A DNA stretch of 64,000 nt from the NCBI GenBank assembly GCA_030750765.1, contig JASMHM010000002.1, positions 62,001-126,000 of the forward strand, given 5' to 3'. Numbering within the stretch: position 1 is the stretch's first letter; every line of letters starts with the position of its first letter. Position numbers and translations under genes: made by a program. Source of the stretch: Candidatus Woesearchaeota archaeon. GTDB taxonomy: Archaea > Nanobdellota > Nanobdellia > Woesearchaeales > ARS49. This document shows positions 1 through 9,781 of the stretch, piece after piece. Below the pieces are notes generated by a model that saw only the letters and a list, made by a program, of their open reading frames with translations, ran no database searches and had not been told where the DNA came from.

Positions 1-310
1 CTCCGTACACTTGTACGACTTTCACGCCTACAGCCTTTCCAAAGTCTTGGAAAACCTCAGCCACTTGAGAACAGAGTTCTCTGGTAGGTGTTAATACTAA
101 TACTTGTAGTTGTCCTGGTTGTATTCTGTTTAAAACGGGTAGTGAGAAGGCTGCAGTCTTTCCGCTGCCTGTTTTGCTCTTTCCTACGACGTCTTTGCCT
201 TCTAGGATTAAGGGCATGCACTTCTCTTGGATCATGGTCCACTCTGTGTATCCTGCTTTTTTGACTGCCTGCTGTAAAGCTGGCTTTAGTTGTATGCTAT
301 CTATGTTCAA
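1..310 (-). CDS. DEAD-box RNA helicase, N-terminal part (runs off the window edge)
   Basis: Reverse strand from TTG at 310 reads LNIDSIQLKPALQQAVKKAGYTEWTMIQEKCMPLILEGKDVVGKSKTGSGKTAAFSLPVLNRIQPGQLQVLVLTPTRELCSQVAEVF. Contains Q-motif, Walker A (SKTGSGKT) and PTREL. GGAGGT Shine-Dalgarno just upstream. Missed by the ORF track because the start is TTG. Confidence 0.9.
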   Translation of the reverse strand, partial: MNIDSIQLKPALQQAVKKAGYTEWTMIQEKCMPLILEGKDVVGKSKTGSGKTAAFSLPVLNRIQPGQLQVLVLTPTRELCSQVAEVFQDFGKAVGVKVVQVYG

Positions 311-513
311 TTTAACCTCCTCGGTCAAAAGAATTCGTATTTCCGACCATCTTTATGGTTGGTTAATCCTCCTAACCTTCTCTCTACCTGTAAGTAGCAG
401 TTTAGCCTTTATAAACCTTGCTATTGATTAAGGAGGGTGTTCCCCCTCGAGAGTTAGAAAACCCAAACGTTTAAGAAGGGGATCTGAATCAACACCAAAA
501 ACGCGAGTAGAGC

Positions 514-2049
514 ATGGTAAAAAGAGCTAAGAAAAAGGTAGTAAAGAAAAGGCGAATTTCTAAGCCTAGGGCTCAAGCGTTTGCAGCTGAAATTTTTGAC
601 ACAGATCGATCAAGCTCCACCGAAAAATATTGGGCCAAGAGCGCGTGGGATGGACTCTCCCCAGGTGGCGAGGCTGCTGCGCACGCATTTGGTGAACGAT
701 ACAGAAAAAGTCTAGCAAACAAGCATACAAGAATGCGTGTAGACTTTATTTGTAAAAAGCTTGAAAGACATGGATATTTACGCGTGGGAAGTCTTGAGGA
801 CTCCCTAGGCGATCAATGGGATCCGGTTGGAGGAAAGCAAAAATTCTTTGGTGTCAAGGACGAGCAGATGGTGTATGCCATCCATCTAGGAAGTAGGCCC
901 GGTGAGCACGGCATGCACGTAGCTGGAGCACACATAGATTCTCCTGCATTGATCGCGACAGAACATCCGCTCCGACAGAATTTCAATCAGGCATTCATGC
1001 AATCCATGGTTTATGGAGGCGTGAACCCTGCAGATTTTACGAACATACCTCTGTGCATGTATTTGGTTGGCGCAATGAGGGACAAGGACAATCTCGAAGC
1101 TGATCGTGCAATCCTTCTGGGCGGACGTGCAGGAGGGTCTTCGTTTATTGCACCCACACAATCACTCCATTTTGACGCGGAGAGCCCAGACATAAGCGAA
1201 CTTTACGTGTTGCTTGGTAACAAACCCTATCCTTCATTGGATGTCGATGTCAGGAAGAGAATACTCCTCCAAAGCATTGCCAGCCTTCGAGAGCGAACAG
1301 GAATGCAACTCACCGAACAATCATTTGAGGATTTGGACGTGTGGTTCTTCCCTGCTGCACCAGCAAATTACGCAGATCTGTCAAAGAGTGTGATTACTGC
1401 CTATGGTCAAGATAACTGGGCAAGCGCGTATGCACTGCTCGAAGGTTTAATTGATACTAAGAACCCTTCCTACACCAACGTGGCTGTTTGGTACGCTGGT
1501 GAAGAGATTGATGATTCAGGCCCAGGAAGTATCAGCAACAATTTCCTCGCGGACGTGGTAACCCCTGCCATCACCTATATTTTGAAGGAAGATCTTGCCA
1601 GTCACTATGCCGGCCTCATAAACGGCTGGACAATGTTCCTTGATGGCATTGGTCCTGCAAGCCAAAATACGAAAGGCCACCAAGATATGCACAATGCTGC
1701 GTACATGGGTTCAGGCCCAGTCCTTCTCAAACATGGTGGTTCAGAAGGACTCTACGGAGGATACTCGTCTCATCCTGCTCATAGAAAGGCTATTAGAGAT
1801 TTGCTCCGCGACTCAAACGTACCTCACCAGGTAGCCATGATGGGCTCGCAAGACAACAGAATTCCCAACGCTTCGAGCACGTTTCACACTTCGCTAGGAG
1901 CATGGGGTGTGGATTTAGGACCTATAGTGTCATGTATGCACAAAGGAATGGAGGAATCATCTGTTGTTGATGTCCACCTCACCGCGCAAGCAGTCAAAGC
2001 CTTCTATGGTGTAAAGGATCACTCAGACTACCACATTGGACGTGAGTAA
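514..2049 (+). CDS. M18-like aminopeptidase (aspartyl aminopeptidase family)
   Basis: 511 aa; AHIDSPALIATEHPL, WYAGEEIDDSGPGS and KGHQDMHNAAYMGSGPVLLKH motifs resemble M18 metallopeptidases. Confidence 0.65.
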   Translation: MVKRAKKKVVKKRRISKPRAQAFAAEIFDTDRSSSTEKYWAKSAWDGLSPGGEAAAHAFGERYRKSLANKHTRMRVDFICKKLERHGYLRVGSLEDSLGDQWDPVGGKQKFFGVKDEQMVYAIHLGSRPGEHGMHVAGAHIDSPALIATEHPLRQNFNQAFMQSMVYGGVNPADFTNIPLCMYLVGAMRDKDNLEADRAILLGGRAGGSSFIAPTQSLHFDAESPDISELYVLLGNKPYPSLDVDVRKRILLQSIASLRERTGMQLTEQSFEDLDVWFFPAAPANYADLSKSVITAYGQDNWASAYALLEGLIDTKNPSYTNVAVWYAGEEIDDSGPGSISNNFLADVVTPAITYILKEDLASHYAGLINGWTMFLDGIGPASQNTKGHQDMHNAAYMGSGPVLLKHGGSEGLYGGYSSHPAHRKAIRDLLRDSNVPHQVAMMGSQDNRIPNASSTFHTSLGAWGVDLGPIVSCMHKGMEESSVVDVHLTAQAVKAFYGVKDHSDYHIGRE

Positions 2050-2472
2050 TCACTGCGAGGCTTTTCTTTCGCGATAACACTCTAAAACTTTCGCACTAGC
2101 TGAGAACAAGTTTTTTGGTGGCATATCGACGGGGAACCATGCCCACTCGGTGATTTCATCAGGTTCTTTGACAACGGCTTCACCAGAGAAATCTTCTGCT
2201 ACCAGACCTATAGTTACGAAATGAGCGTCGTGCACGACATCATTGTTCACGCAGATCACTGAAGCCGAGGTGAGTTTAATGCCTGTCTCTTCTAGAACCT
2301 CTCTCTTAGCTCCTTCTTCAAACGATTCCCTGAAGTGCAACTTACCACCAGGCATGGTCCAGGTTCCCTCACCATGGAGTGCGCTACTTGCCTTTGATGG
2401 GTCTTCATGACGTTTTCCCAGAAGCATCTTGCCATCTTTAAGCAACAACACTCCAAACCCAACCCCTATCAT
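2050..2472 (-). CDS. Nudix hydrolase
   Basis: Nudix box GGKLHFRESFEEGAKREVLEETGI (GX5EX7REUXEEXGU). Confidence 0.92.
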   Translation of the reverse strand: MIGVGFGVLLLKDGKMLLGKRHEDPSKASSALHGEGTWTMPGGKLHFRESFEEGAKREVLEETGIKLTSASVICVNNDVVHDAHFVTIGLVAEDFSGEAVVKEPDEITEWAWFPVDMPPKNLFSASAKVLECYRERKASQ

Positions 2473-2520
2473 ACGCTTACCACCACTGCATTATTTATAT
2501 GAGTTTGTCAAAATAAGTGT

Positions 2521-2934
2521 ATGCGATGGCTATTACTGTTTTTGTTGGTCGGCTGTGGAACGTTTCCGCATATTGATTTTGAGACGAAAGATTCTACGTT
2601 AGAGATAGAAGTAGAGTTAGCTATTACGTCTATGGAGCAAACGAAAGGATTGATGTTCCGAGACGGCTTAGCACCCGACAAGGGAATGCTGTTTGTTTTT
2701 GATCATGAAGAAACGCGTGCGTTCTGGATGAAGAATGTGAAGTTTCCTATTGACATTATTTTTATGAATGCCAACTGGGAAGTCGTCGACATCCAACAAG
2801 CAGAACCTTGTGTGGAAGAACCGTGTGAGCATTATGTGAGCAAGCATCCCACCGCCTACGTCTTAGAGGTGAACGAAGGCTTTGCAAACAAGCACGGCAT
2901 ACTAGAAGGACACTTCGGAAAATTCCACCCCTAG
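2521..2934 (+). CDS. DUF192 family lipoprotein
   Basis: Signal with lipobox-like LLVGC; MLFVFDHEETRAFWMKNVKFPIDIIFMN is typical of DUF192. Confidence 0.85.
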   Translation: MRWLLLFLLVGCGTFPHIDFETKDSTLEIEVELAITSMEQTKGLMFRDGLAPDKGMLFVFDHEETRAFWMKNVKFPIDIIFMNANWEVVDIQQAEPCVEEPCEHYVSKHPTAYVLEVNEGFANKHGILEGHFGKFHP

Positions 2935-2970
2935 AGTACGTACTAAATCGTTTAATACGGCCATCTTAGC

Positions 2971-3180
2971 TTGAAGTTCGAGGTGAATATAATGCAAGGA
3001 TGCGAAAAATGCATGAAAATGTGTGGCACCATGGTTCTTGTTCTAGGTATACTATTCTTACTTAGAGATTTGAACATATGGCACTTCTGGAATATCCAGT
3101 GGTGGACTGCCATGTTTTTAGTAATGGGCTTAGGCAAACTAGGTTCACAAAACTGCAAAGCATGCAAAACCAAGAAGTAA
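2971..3180 (+). CDS. Small two-TM membrane protein with CxxCxxxC-like N terminus and CKAC C terminus
   Basis: 69 aa hydrophobic ORF: MQGCEKCMKMCGTMVLVLG...NCKACKTKK. The start may be the internal ATG at about 2992. Confidence 0.55.
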   Translation: MKFEVNIMQGCEKCMKMCGTMVLVLGILFLLRDLNIWHFWNIQWWTAMFLVMGLGKLGSQNCKACKTKK

Positions 3181-3237
3181 GGTACTACCTTACTTTTCTT
3201 GGTCCATGTTTATAAATACACGACAAGATAACAATCT

Positions 3238-4134
3238 ATGCGTGTTTTGGTTACTGGAGGGACTGGCTTCATAGGAAGCAATCTCGTCCAAGAACTCATA
3301 AAACAAGGACACGAAGTTCTCATTACAGGGCATGATGCCGAACAGACTATTCCTGACTTCTCTGGGACTATCTTACAACCCTCTCTTGTGGGTATTGACT
3401 TTGAAAGACTAGGGCAGATTGACGTTTGTTTCCACCAAGCAGCCATCAATGACACTACATTAATGGATAGGGATGAAATGTTCCGAGCCAACGTTACCAG
3501 CAGCATACAATTATTCAAGAAGTTGATAGAAAACGGTTGCAAAAGAATTGTTTACGCTTCCTCAACAGCAGCATACGGTGATGCCGCCGTACCCTTCAAA
3601 GAAGATGGGGAGATGCGGCCCATGAATCCTTATGGGGAAAGTAAAAAACGCCTAGAAGAGGAAGCGATGATCCTAGCAGCACAGAATCCTGGCGTAGTGT
3701 TTGTCGGCTTACGATATTGTAATATTTACGGACCTGGAGAAAACCATAAAGGTCCAAGAGCGAGCATGATCTACCAGCTAGCACAACAGATGAAAGAAAA
3801 CAATCCAAAGTTGTTTAAGATGGGCGAACAAAAACGCGAATGGGTATATGTGAAGGATGTTGTCAAAGCAAACCTGTTAGCATCCAAAGCAAGAAGGAAC
3901 AGCATTGTCAACGTGGCAACCGGCACAGCTACAACCTTTAACAAGATCGTGGAAGTACTAAATAACGCCATGGGAACCTCACGAACCATAGAGTACATAG
4001 ATAACCCTCACGAAGCGTACCAAAACCACACAGAATGTGACATGAGTCATGCCAAAGACATGATTGGTTTTGAGGCAGATTACGACGTGGAAGCAGGCAT
4101 TAAAGACTATTTTGAGAGCGGCAAACTCTGTTAA
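3238..4134 (+). CDS. NAD-dependent epimerase/dehydratase (extended SDR)
   Basis: MRVLVTGGTGFIGSNLVQEL Rossmann; YASSTAAYG and PYGESKKRLEE (YxxxK). Confidence 0.9.
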   Translation: MRVLVTGGTGFIGSNLVQELIKQGHEVLITGHDAEQTIPDFSGTILQPSLVGIDFERLGQIDVCFHQAAINDTTLMDRDEMFRANVTSSIQLFKKLIENGCKRIVYASSTAAYGDAAVPFKEDGEMRPMNPYGESKKRLEEEAMILAAQNPGVVFVGLRYCNIYGPGENHKGPRASMIYQLAQQMKENNPKLFKMGEQKREWVYVKDVVKANLLASKARRNSIVNVATGTATTFNKIVEVLNNAMGTSRTIEYIDNPHEAYQNHTECDMSHAKDMIGFEADYDVEAGIKDYFESGKLC

Positions 4135-4137
4135 CGT

Positions 4138-4956
4138 TTATTCTGAATCAGGAGAGTCCAAAGGATGTGCTGGTCGTGCAAAGCGAACGTACATCTCAGA
4201 AAACGTGTCGTCCCGTATTTCTCCTGAAAAACCCGTGCTGGGCTGTATGAAGCGGAAGTTTCTCTCACCCCTTACCAAAGCGTTAGGTCCTTTCAAATTT
4301 TTGAAGGTGGGAACGGTCCTATTTGGCTCCAAAGATCCCTCAGTCAAACAACTCACCTCTCTTGCATAGAAAAGCCCGCAGGGTTTGTCGGTCACCACGG
4401 CGTGGGTGCGCGTGAAGCCCTGTGCGTGCTGGATAGCGTCCATGCATGCCTGAAAAGCACTGCGCTGTTTCGGTATGTCGCGGAGTGCCCGGACATGCTC
4501 TAAGGTTTTTGGTGTATAGATTCCTTCTTGAAAACCTTCAAATTTTGTCAGGGGAGGTGCAGAGACGTCTATGGCTTCTATACTGCATCGAACGGCAATA
4601 GACCAGTCGTTATGTCCTGCTTTGCCTGCGAGTATCTCTCTTCCTGGCCAAAACAACGCGTAGTTTGGGGTGGTAGGAAGAAGGCCTATCTCTTCGTCTA
4701 GATCTCCCACGCATCCATACTTTTCGCGAAGCTCGTCACGCATTGCATCATCTTGTTCTGGATTAGTTGGCCAGTTGTCAACAACGGCCATGCCTGCTTG
4801 GTGTAACCAGTGGTGTGTTGCCGCTTGCCACATGTTCTCACAAAACACATTCGCGCCATATATTGGATCGACTAGTTGTTCTTTTAGCTCTTTACGTGTG
4901 GCAGCAGAATACAATCGATCATCAACTTCTGTTGGCTGCGCAACTTTGATGGACAT
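4138..4956 (-). CDS. Hypothetical protein
   Basis: Long ORF (300 aa from upstream start); likely start is the internal Met (MSIKVAQPTEVDD). Confidence 0.6.
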   Translation of the reverse strand: MSIKVAQPTEVDDRLYSAATRKELKEQLVDPIYGANVFCENMWQAATHHWLHQAGMAVVDNWPTNPEQDDAMRDELREKYGCVGDLDEEIGLLPTTPNYALFWPGREILAGKAGHNDWSIAVRCSIEAIDVSAPPLTKFEGFQEGIYTPKTLEHVRALRDIPKQRSAFQACMDAIQHAQGFTRTHAVVTDKPCGLFYAREVSCLTEGSLEPNRTVPTFKNLKGPNALVRGERNFRFIQPSTGFSGEIRDDTFSEMYVRFARPAHPLDSPDSE

Positions 4957-5081
4957 ATCTGACCTTTGTGTTGTTAGTGTATAAAGATTGGGATTGGCTG
5001 CTTTTGAGCCAAAAGAAAGGCAACCACTATCTAGTAACAATCTAGGTGAAGGTTTATAAGGATGCTCCGCCTCCCTTTGTC

Positions 5082-5447
5082 ATGTTTAAGGATCGGGATT
5101 TGAGAAAGTTATGCGAGGATTCTTTTGAAAATGTCAAGCGTGACATGGAAAACCTCAAAGTAAAGCACACCGATCAGCAGAAAGAAATCGACCAGCTTAA
5201 AGAGAAATTATTGAACCTTTATGGCATTCTAACGGATGTGCAAGCACAAAATGCAGATCCTGTCGCTACACCAGAACCTAAACAAGAAAGAAAATCTAAA
5301 GATTTTGTGGTTAGCATGAAGTCAGGCAAAGTCCATCAGAGAGAATGCTTCTTTGCAAGAAAGATCGATCCTAGACACAGACTACTCTTCGACGCCAAAA
5401 TTGATGCCGTAAATGAAGGCTACGCCGTCTGTAACGCGTGCGCGTGA
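5082..5447 (+). CDS. Coiled-coil protein with C-terminal Cys/His zinc-binding-like domain
   Basis: MFKDRDLRKL... coiled coil, then KVHQRECFFARKIDPRHRLLFDAKIDAVNEGYAVCNACA. The ORF track start is an upstream GTG at 5046; ATG at 5082 is more likely. Confidence 0.6.
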   Translation: MFKDRDLRKLCEDSFENVKRDMENLKVKHTDQQKEIDQLKEKLLNLYGILTDVQAQNADPVATPEPKQERKSKDFVVSMKSGKVHQRECFFARKIDPRHRLLFDAKIDAVNEGYAVCNACA

Positions 5448-7070
5448 GTCCATCTTTTCGTTGACCTCTTCTAAAGAATAACCTCCCCAGCATGAATAAT
5501 AATTATAGTTAGACCATGATGCGCAATTGCTAACACCTAACCGTTCATACTTTCTTTGCAATCGCTTGCACCATTCTTCACGAGCCGCGTCACCGATACA
5601 CAGTTTGCTAGCCAGAGCGTTGGCGTACCGGGGCCGCTTTTCAGCAATCTTATGGAGGATGGTGTACTTGTCATGGTCTTCACGTAGATCTGGAATGCCA
5701 TGCATCCCTCTACCTATGTTACGATACATGGCGGTAGCGATGATAGCATAGACGTCCTCATCCTTGAGGTCTAGTTCAGGAAGCAAATGTTTTTTGGCCA
5801 CTCGTTGTGCGATCGGCAGAGCCTCCAGGATGGCTTCTACATGTTTTCTATCAAAACGTTTTTCCCATTCTTCAATGATGCCGTCAAGCATGACCTCACA
5901 GAACTCGTTCTTCAATCGTAGAAGCCATGCTAAGCTGTCAAGAGGAACATACTGTTCTATCCAGCGATTGACTTGAATAAAGCGGGGTACGATGATGTTG
6001 CGCATGCGGTCAGCAGCGAGCAACAACTCGCCTGCATACGCGGCTTCCTTTGCAAAGCCTTGCTGTTCTGCGTATCTTTCTGCTTCCGCCCATCGATAGT
6101 CTTCCATGAGCAAGCCAAGGTAATGTTTTTGCTGTCGCACCCGGTTTGCCATCTCTTCTGGTGACATCTTCATTCCTGGTTTGTAAGTGTACTCTCCATG
6201 TAATCTGTTCAGGTACTGTCGTGTGACTGCATTTCTTTGGACTGACGAGATAGTTCTTGGATGCGCACTAACTTTTTTGTGCAGCATGGCTGCCCTGAAC
6301 CAGTTCTTTCCCTTTTTTAGGTTGTCAAACGCTCGACCAAAGTCTTTCATCTCCATGTTAATTCTTCCTATGCTCGCCCAGTACTTGCAGTCTGCGTGAA
6401 GGTGCTCTGCGTGATCATAGAACTTTTTCCATTCAGCAAAGCCGTCATGTTTTGCTCTTCGTGCTAGGCCAATAAATATATCAGCTATGCGATGGGGCGC
6501 TCGGTATCCCCAAGATCGTGTGCCCTCGTCCATGGCGCGCAGCTCTTCAAGATAAAAGCCTGCGCCAACATTGGACATGGCGATACTTTTGGCAGCAGGC
6601 CACTCAACTTCCATAAATTTGTTGGCTGCTTTCAGGGCTAGATCAAACTCATGGCTCCACTGGGCAGCAATAGCTGCCTCAATCCAGTCTTCTTCAACAA
6701 ACTTCTTGTCCACCAAATCTTCGTAGATGGGTGCAGAATCCATGCCGTTGTTTTGGAAGGCACGCCCGAGATAGTGGTGGTGGCGGTCAACGTTTTCCAA
6801 CAACTCCTCTAGCGTCCAATCCCCAACATAATAGTGCAAGAATTTTCCTTTGCCGCTATCATTGCCTGGAGGGATGCAATCGTATATGTTTGCTGCGATA
6901 GCGTAGTTCCCAAGACCTTCTGCCACGCGACCTAGCTGACTGATGCTCTTTTCTTTTAAGCGTTGAAAAAAAGGGTGCTCCCTGTCAAACTCTTCATCCA
7001 GCAGCATGAGCTCCCTATAGCGAACCTTGGCAACATGGGTGATCTTACCCACCTTGTGCTCGGTGATCAC
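5382..7070 (-). CDS. Hypothetical alpha-helical protein (TPR-like appearance)
   Basis: 562 aa continuous ORF with repeated A/L-rich helical segments; no family recognised. Confidence 0.6.
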   Translation of the reverse strand: MITEHKVGKITHVAKVRYRELMLLDEEFDREHPFFQRLKEKSISQLGRVAEGLGNYAIAANIYDCIPPGNDSGKGKFLHYYVGDWTLEELLENVDRHHHYLGRAFQNNGMDSAPIYEDLVDKKFVEEDWIEAAIAAQWSHEFDLALKAANKFMEVEWPAAKSIAMSNVGAGFYLEELRAMDEGTRSWGYRAPHRIADIFIGLARRAKHDGFAEWKKFYDHAEHLHADCKYWASIGRINMEMKDFGRAFDNLKKGKNWFRAAMLHKKVSAHPRTISSVQRNAVTRQYLNRLHGEYTYKPGMKMSPEEMANRVRQQKHYLGLLMEDYRWAEAERYAEQQGFAKEAAYAGELLLAADRMRNIIVPRFIQVNRWIEQYVPLDSLAWLLRLKNEFCEVMLDGIIEEWEKRFDRKHVEAILEALPIAQRVAKKHLLPELDLKDEDVYAIIATAMYRNIGRGMHGIPDLREDHDKYTILHKIAEKRPRYANALASKLCIGDAAREEWCKRLQRKYERLGVSNCASWSNYNYYSCWGGYSLEEVNEKMDSRARVTDGVAFIYGINFGVEE

Positions 7071-7157
7071 GCGTTCTTCTTTCCACTGGCTTGAGATAAG
7101 TGGTATGCTCGGTGGAAATTGGGCATGAGACGTACAAAAAATGTCGGGATTTAAACC

Positions 7158-7670
7158 TTAGCTCGTCCACGTGACTGCTTTATATTCTATCTCAACAGGT
7201 TTGCCTTCCTTCAGCAAGCTAACAATGCCGGCCCTGCCAGAGGGTGCAATCTTAACATGTACGGTGATGTCTCTGGTTGGAACATCCGCTTTGTGTTCGA
7301 AGAAGAACTGTTCTATGCCAAAGCGTAATCTGCCACCTTCCATCGTTCCTCGGATGAACATTCCTTCGGGTTTTGTTAACGTGGCTGTCGTGGCTCGAGA
7401 GATGCCTTCAGCATCTGCTTGTAGGCCAATGTAGACATGGTCTCCACTTACCAGACCTTCAGGCTTGTCAACGGTAGCAATCTCATAATTAACGATCATG
7501 TACTGGCCTCGGAACGGATCAAACGGATCTACCGGTCTTGTTGCTAGAACAACATCTTGACCGTTAATCAAGGGCCAAGATAGGTAGGCCCACATTCCTA
7601 ATAAGATTACAAGAAGTACGAGTAAACCTATTGCTAACCGCGTCCTCAGATTACGAGCGTTCGTCTCCAT
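7158..7670 (-). CDS. GDYXXLXY domain membrane protein
   Basis: N-terminal TM; PFDPFRGQYMIVNYEIATV matches the GDYXXLXY pattern; follows a DUF2157 gene as in bacterial pairs. Confidence 0.8.
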   Translation of the reverse strand: METNARNLRTRLAIGLLVLLVILLGMWAYLSWPLINGQDVVLATRPVDPFDPFRGQYMIVNYEIATVDKPEGLVSGDHVYIGLQADAEGISRATTATLTKPEGMFIRGTMEGGRLRFGIEQFFFEHKADVPTRDITVHVKIAPSGRAGIVSLLKEGKPVEIEYKAVTWTS

Positions 7671-8761
7671 TTTTCAATAAAGATCCCACCAAGGATAAGA
7701 ATGATGCCTCCGATGATGAATACCACGGACAATCCTAAGTATCCAGATAGGTTGATGACAAAGCCAACGTATCGGGTAATAACGAATAACGCAAAGAAGG
7801 CAATGGCCAGGTTGATGATGCTGTTCTTGCCCTCAGCAGTTCCATACCCTACCGTGGCAAGGATGGTGCCGATAAGCGTGATGTTGGCAAGTATCCATAT
7901 CGCCCACATGCCTAAGCCCATCTCTCCGTAACTCATGAAGAAGTTTCCGTCTCGCACAAACCAGGCAAGGCTCAAGACGAGTGCTAAAACAACGATCACA
8001 GAAAGCACACCATGCATTTCTTTACTGTCAACCGTGTGTGCGGCAGCGAAAATGCCTGAGACAAGCGTGATTAAGGCAGCAACACCGATGGCTACTAAGA
8101 AAATTACGGGTCCTGTAGACATCGCGGTCTCACTGTGCCACAAGAAGGGAAGTAAACTTTGGAAACTTAAGATATACGCAAACAACAGGAAGTACAAAGC
8201 GCTCCAGAACTCGTAAACGCCTGAAAACGGATGGTCTCTCGAACGGTGCCAAAGACTTAATCCGTACCAGAGTACTCCTGCCAACAGAACGGTATACGCA
8301 AGGATGGCAGGGGTGAACATGTCACGCGCGTTCGATGCAAAAGCAACAAACTGGACACCCATCCACTGCAGTATTTGGATAAATGCTAAGATTAAACTTA
8401 ACTTGCTCTCAAAGATGTACGCTGCGAGTAGCACGCCCAACCAGCACAGCAAGCCGAGCCACGCCACACCCTGAGGGGTGGTGCTTGTCGAAAATATTTG
8501 TGCTATCAAGAACACGCTAGACGTGTATAGTAATGAGCCTAGCAACAGCAAACTTGCCGCGCTGACAGAATAATGATGGATTTTTAGCTCGATACCAGCC
8601 ACGTACGCTGCAGCGGTGACCACGATAAGGATGATGATTTTGGCCACGGCAGGGATTTGGTGCCAGTTCTGTGCCACCAACCAGGCAACACCCAAACCGA
8701 CAAGAATCACGCCGATGATTCCTACAACAGAACCAAACGATTGACCTTTCTTACCTATCAT
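7646..8761 (-). CDS. DUF2157 domain polytopic membrane protein
   Basis: 371 aa multi-TM; GVGWLVAQNWHQIP-like N terminus typical of DUF2157; overlaps the GDYXXLXY gene. Confidence 0.75.
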   Translation of the reverse strand: MIGKKGQSFGSVVGIIGVILVGLGVAWLVAQNWHQIPAVAKIIILIVVTAAAYVAGIELKIHHYSVSAASLLLLGSLLYTSSVFLIAQIFSTSTTPQGVAWLGLLCWLGVLLAAYIFESKLSLILAFIQILQWMGVQFVAFASNARDMFTPAILAYTVLLAGVLWYGLSLWHRSRDHPFSGVYEFWSALYFLLFAYILSFQSLLPFLWHSETAMSTGPVIFLVAIGVAALITLVSGIFAAAHTVDSKEMHGVLSVIVVLALVLSLAWFVRDGNFFMSYGEMGLGMWAIWILANITLIGTILATVGYGTAEGKNSIINLAIAFFALFVITRYVGFVINLSGYLGLSVVFIIGGIILILGGIFIEKWRRTLVI

Positions 8762-8831
8762 AACGCGTACAATTCCTTGCTCCTTTATAAGTGTTTACGC
8801 TCACGTTGATTTCCTGCGGGAGCATAGAAAG

Positions 8832-9773
8832 TTGCGTTTCGATTTCTACAAAAAAGCTTTGGTTGAGCCAATCTTTATTAGTTGCTGGACAATACATGGT
8901 TCCAAGATGCAGTTAGTAGTTGAAGTGGGATACGAAGGGACGATAACGTTTGAGGATGAAGACTTTCCTCGATATCGTATTAGAACGCACCTGATGCAGC
9001 CAACGAAAAGCTTTGTAGACGTTTACGAAAGAGCCATATGTACGACAAGGTCTACGCCCGAGGACGGAAGAAATTGGAAGTTTGAGACGGAGTTTAATAC
9101 TGCCATCTTCACGACGTATCTTGCTAACGCATGGATTGGCGGGCTCATTGTTGATAGTGGTGAAAATGTGGATTTGGTACAAAGGGCTAAGTTATGTGAT
9201 ATTGATGATTCGCCAAGAGTAAGGGATGCTCTTCGTGCAGGCGTGGATACTGACGTCCAAGCACCGGTACCTATCATAAGTCCTGAGAGCACTTGTGACT
9301 ATAACCTGTTTCTCAATGATCTCACAAACTCTAGGGAGAGCGCTATCGCTCGATCTTTGATTAATCGGCGCCCTCGTTTCTTGTACACCCAAGACAGAAT
9401 CGTAACGAATTGTGAATACCAGGCATTTTTTGGTTCGGGAAGGACAAAACTTGTTCCTATTAAGATGGGGAGTGTTGCAGATCAACTTCGAGAAACCGCA
9501 TATGCGATGGAGCACGGCTTTGAATTTCAATATGCATGGACGAATGCACTTGGAAAAATTGGCGAGATAAGAGATAATGAATCTGTGGGCAGGCAATTGG
9601 CAGAACTGCGCTCGCAATTTGACCAGGTAGCGGAAAGAGACACCAGAGAGTGGGCAGACGGAGCACACATACAAACTGCAACGCCCGAGGATACAAGAAA
9701 AAAAGCAGCGTTATTGAGGGCTATGGCTCCCCTTTGCGAGAAGGTAACAATTTTCGACTCTTTGAGAGAATAA
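8832..9773 (+). CDS. Hypothetical protein
   Basis: 313 aa ORF with TTG start; no motif recognised. Confidence 0.5.
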   Translation: MRFDFYKKALVEPIFISCWTIHGSKMQLVVEVGYEGTITFEDEDFPRYRIRTHLMQPTKSFVDVYERAICTTRSTPEDGRNWKFETEFNTAIFTTYLANAWIGGLIVDSGENVDLVQRAKLCDIDDSPRVRDALRAGVDTDVQAPVPIISPESTCDYNLFLNDLTNSRESAIARSLINRRPRFLYTQDRIVTNCEYQAFFGSGRTKLVPIKMGSVADQLRETAYAMEHGFEFQYAWTNALGKIGEIRDNESVGRQLAELRSQFDQVAERDTREWADGAHIQTATPEDTRKKAALLRAMAPLCEKVTIFDSLRE

Positions 9774-9781
9774 AGGATCAT

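Noticed and set aside
9192-9674. 160-aa minus-strand ORF opposite the 313-aa hypothetical
   Set aside because: Less protein-like composition than the plus-strand ORF, no start context.
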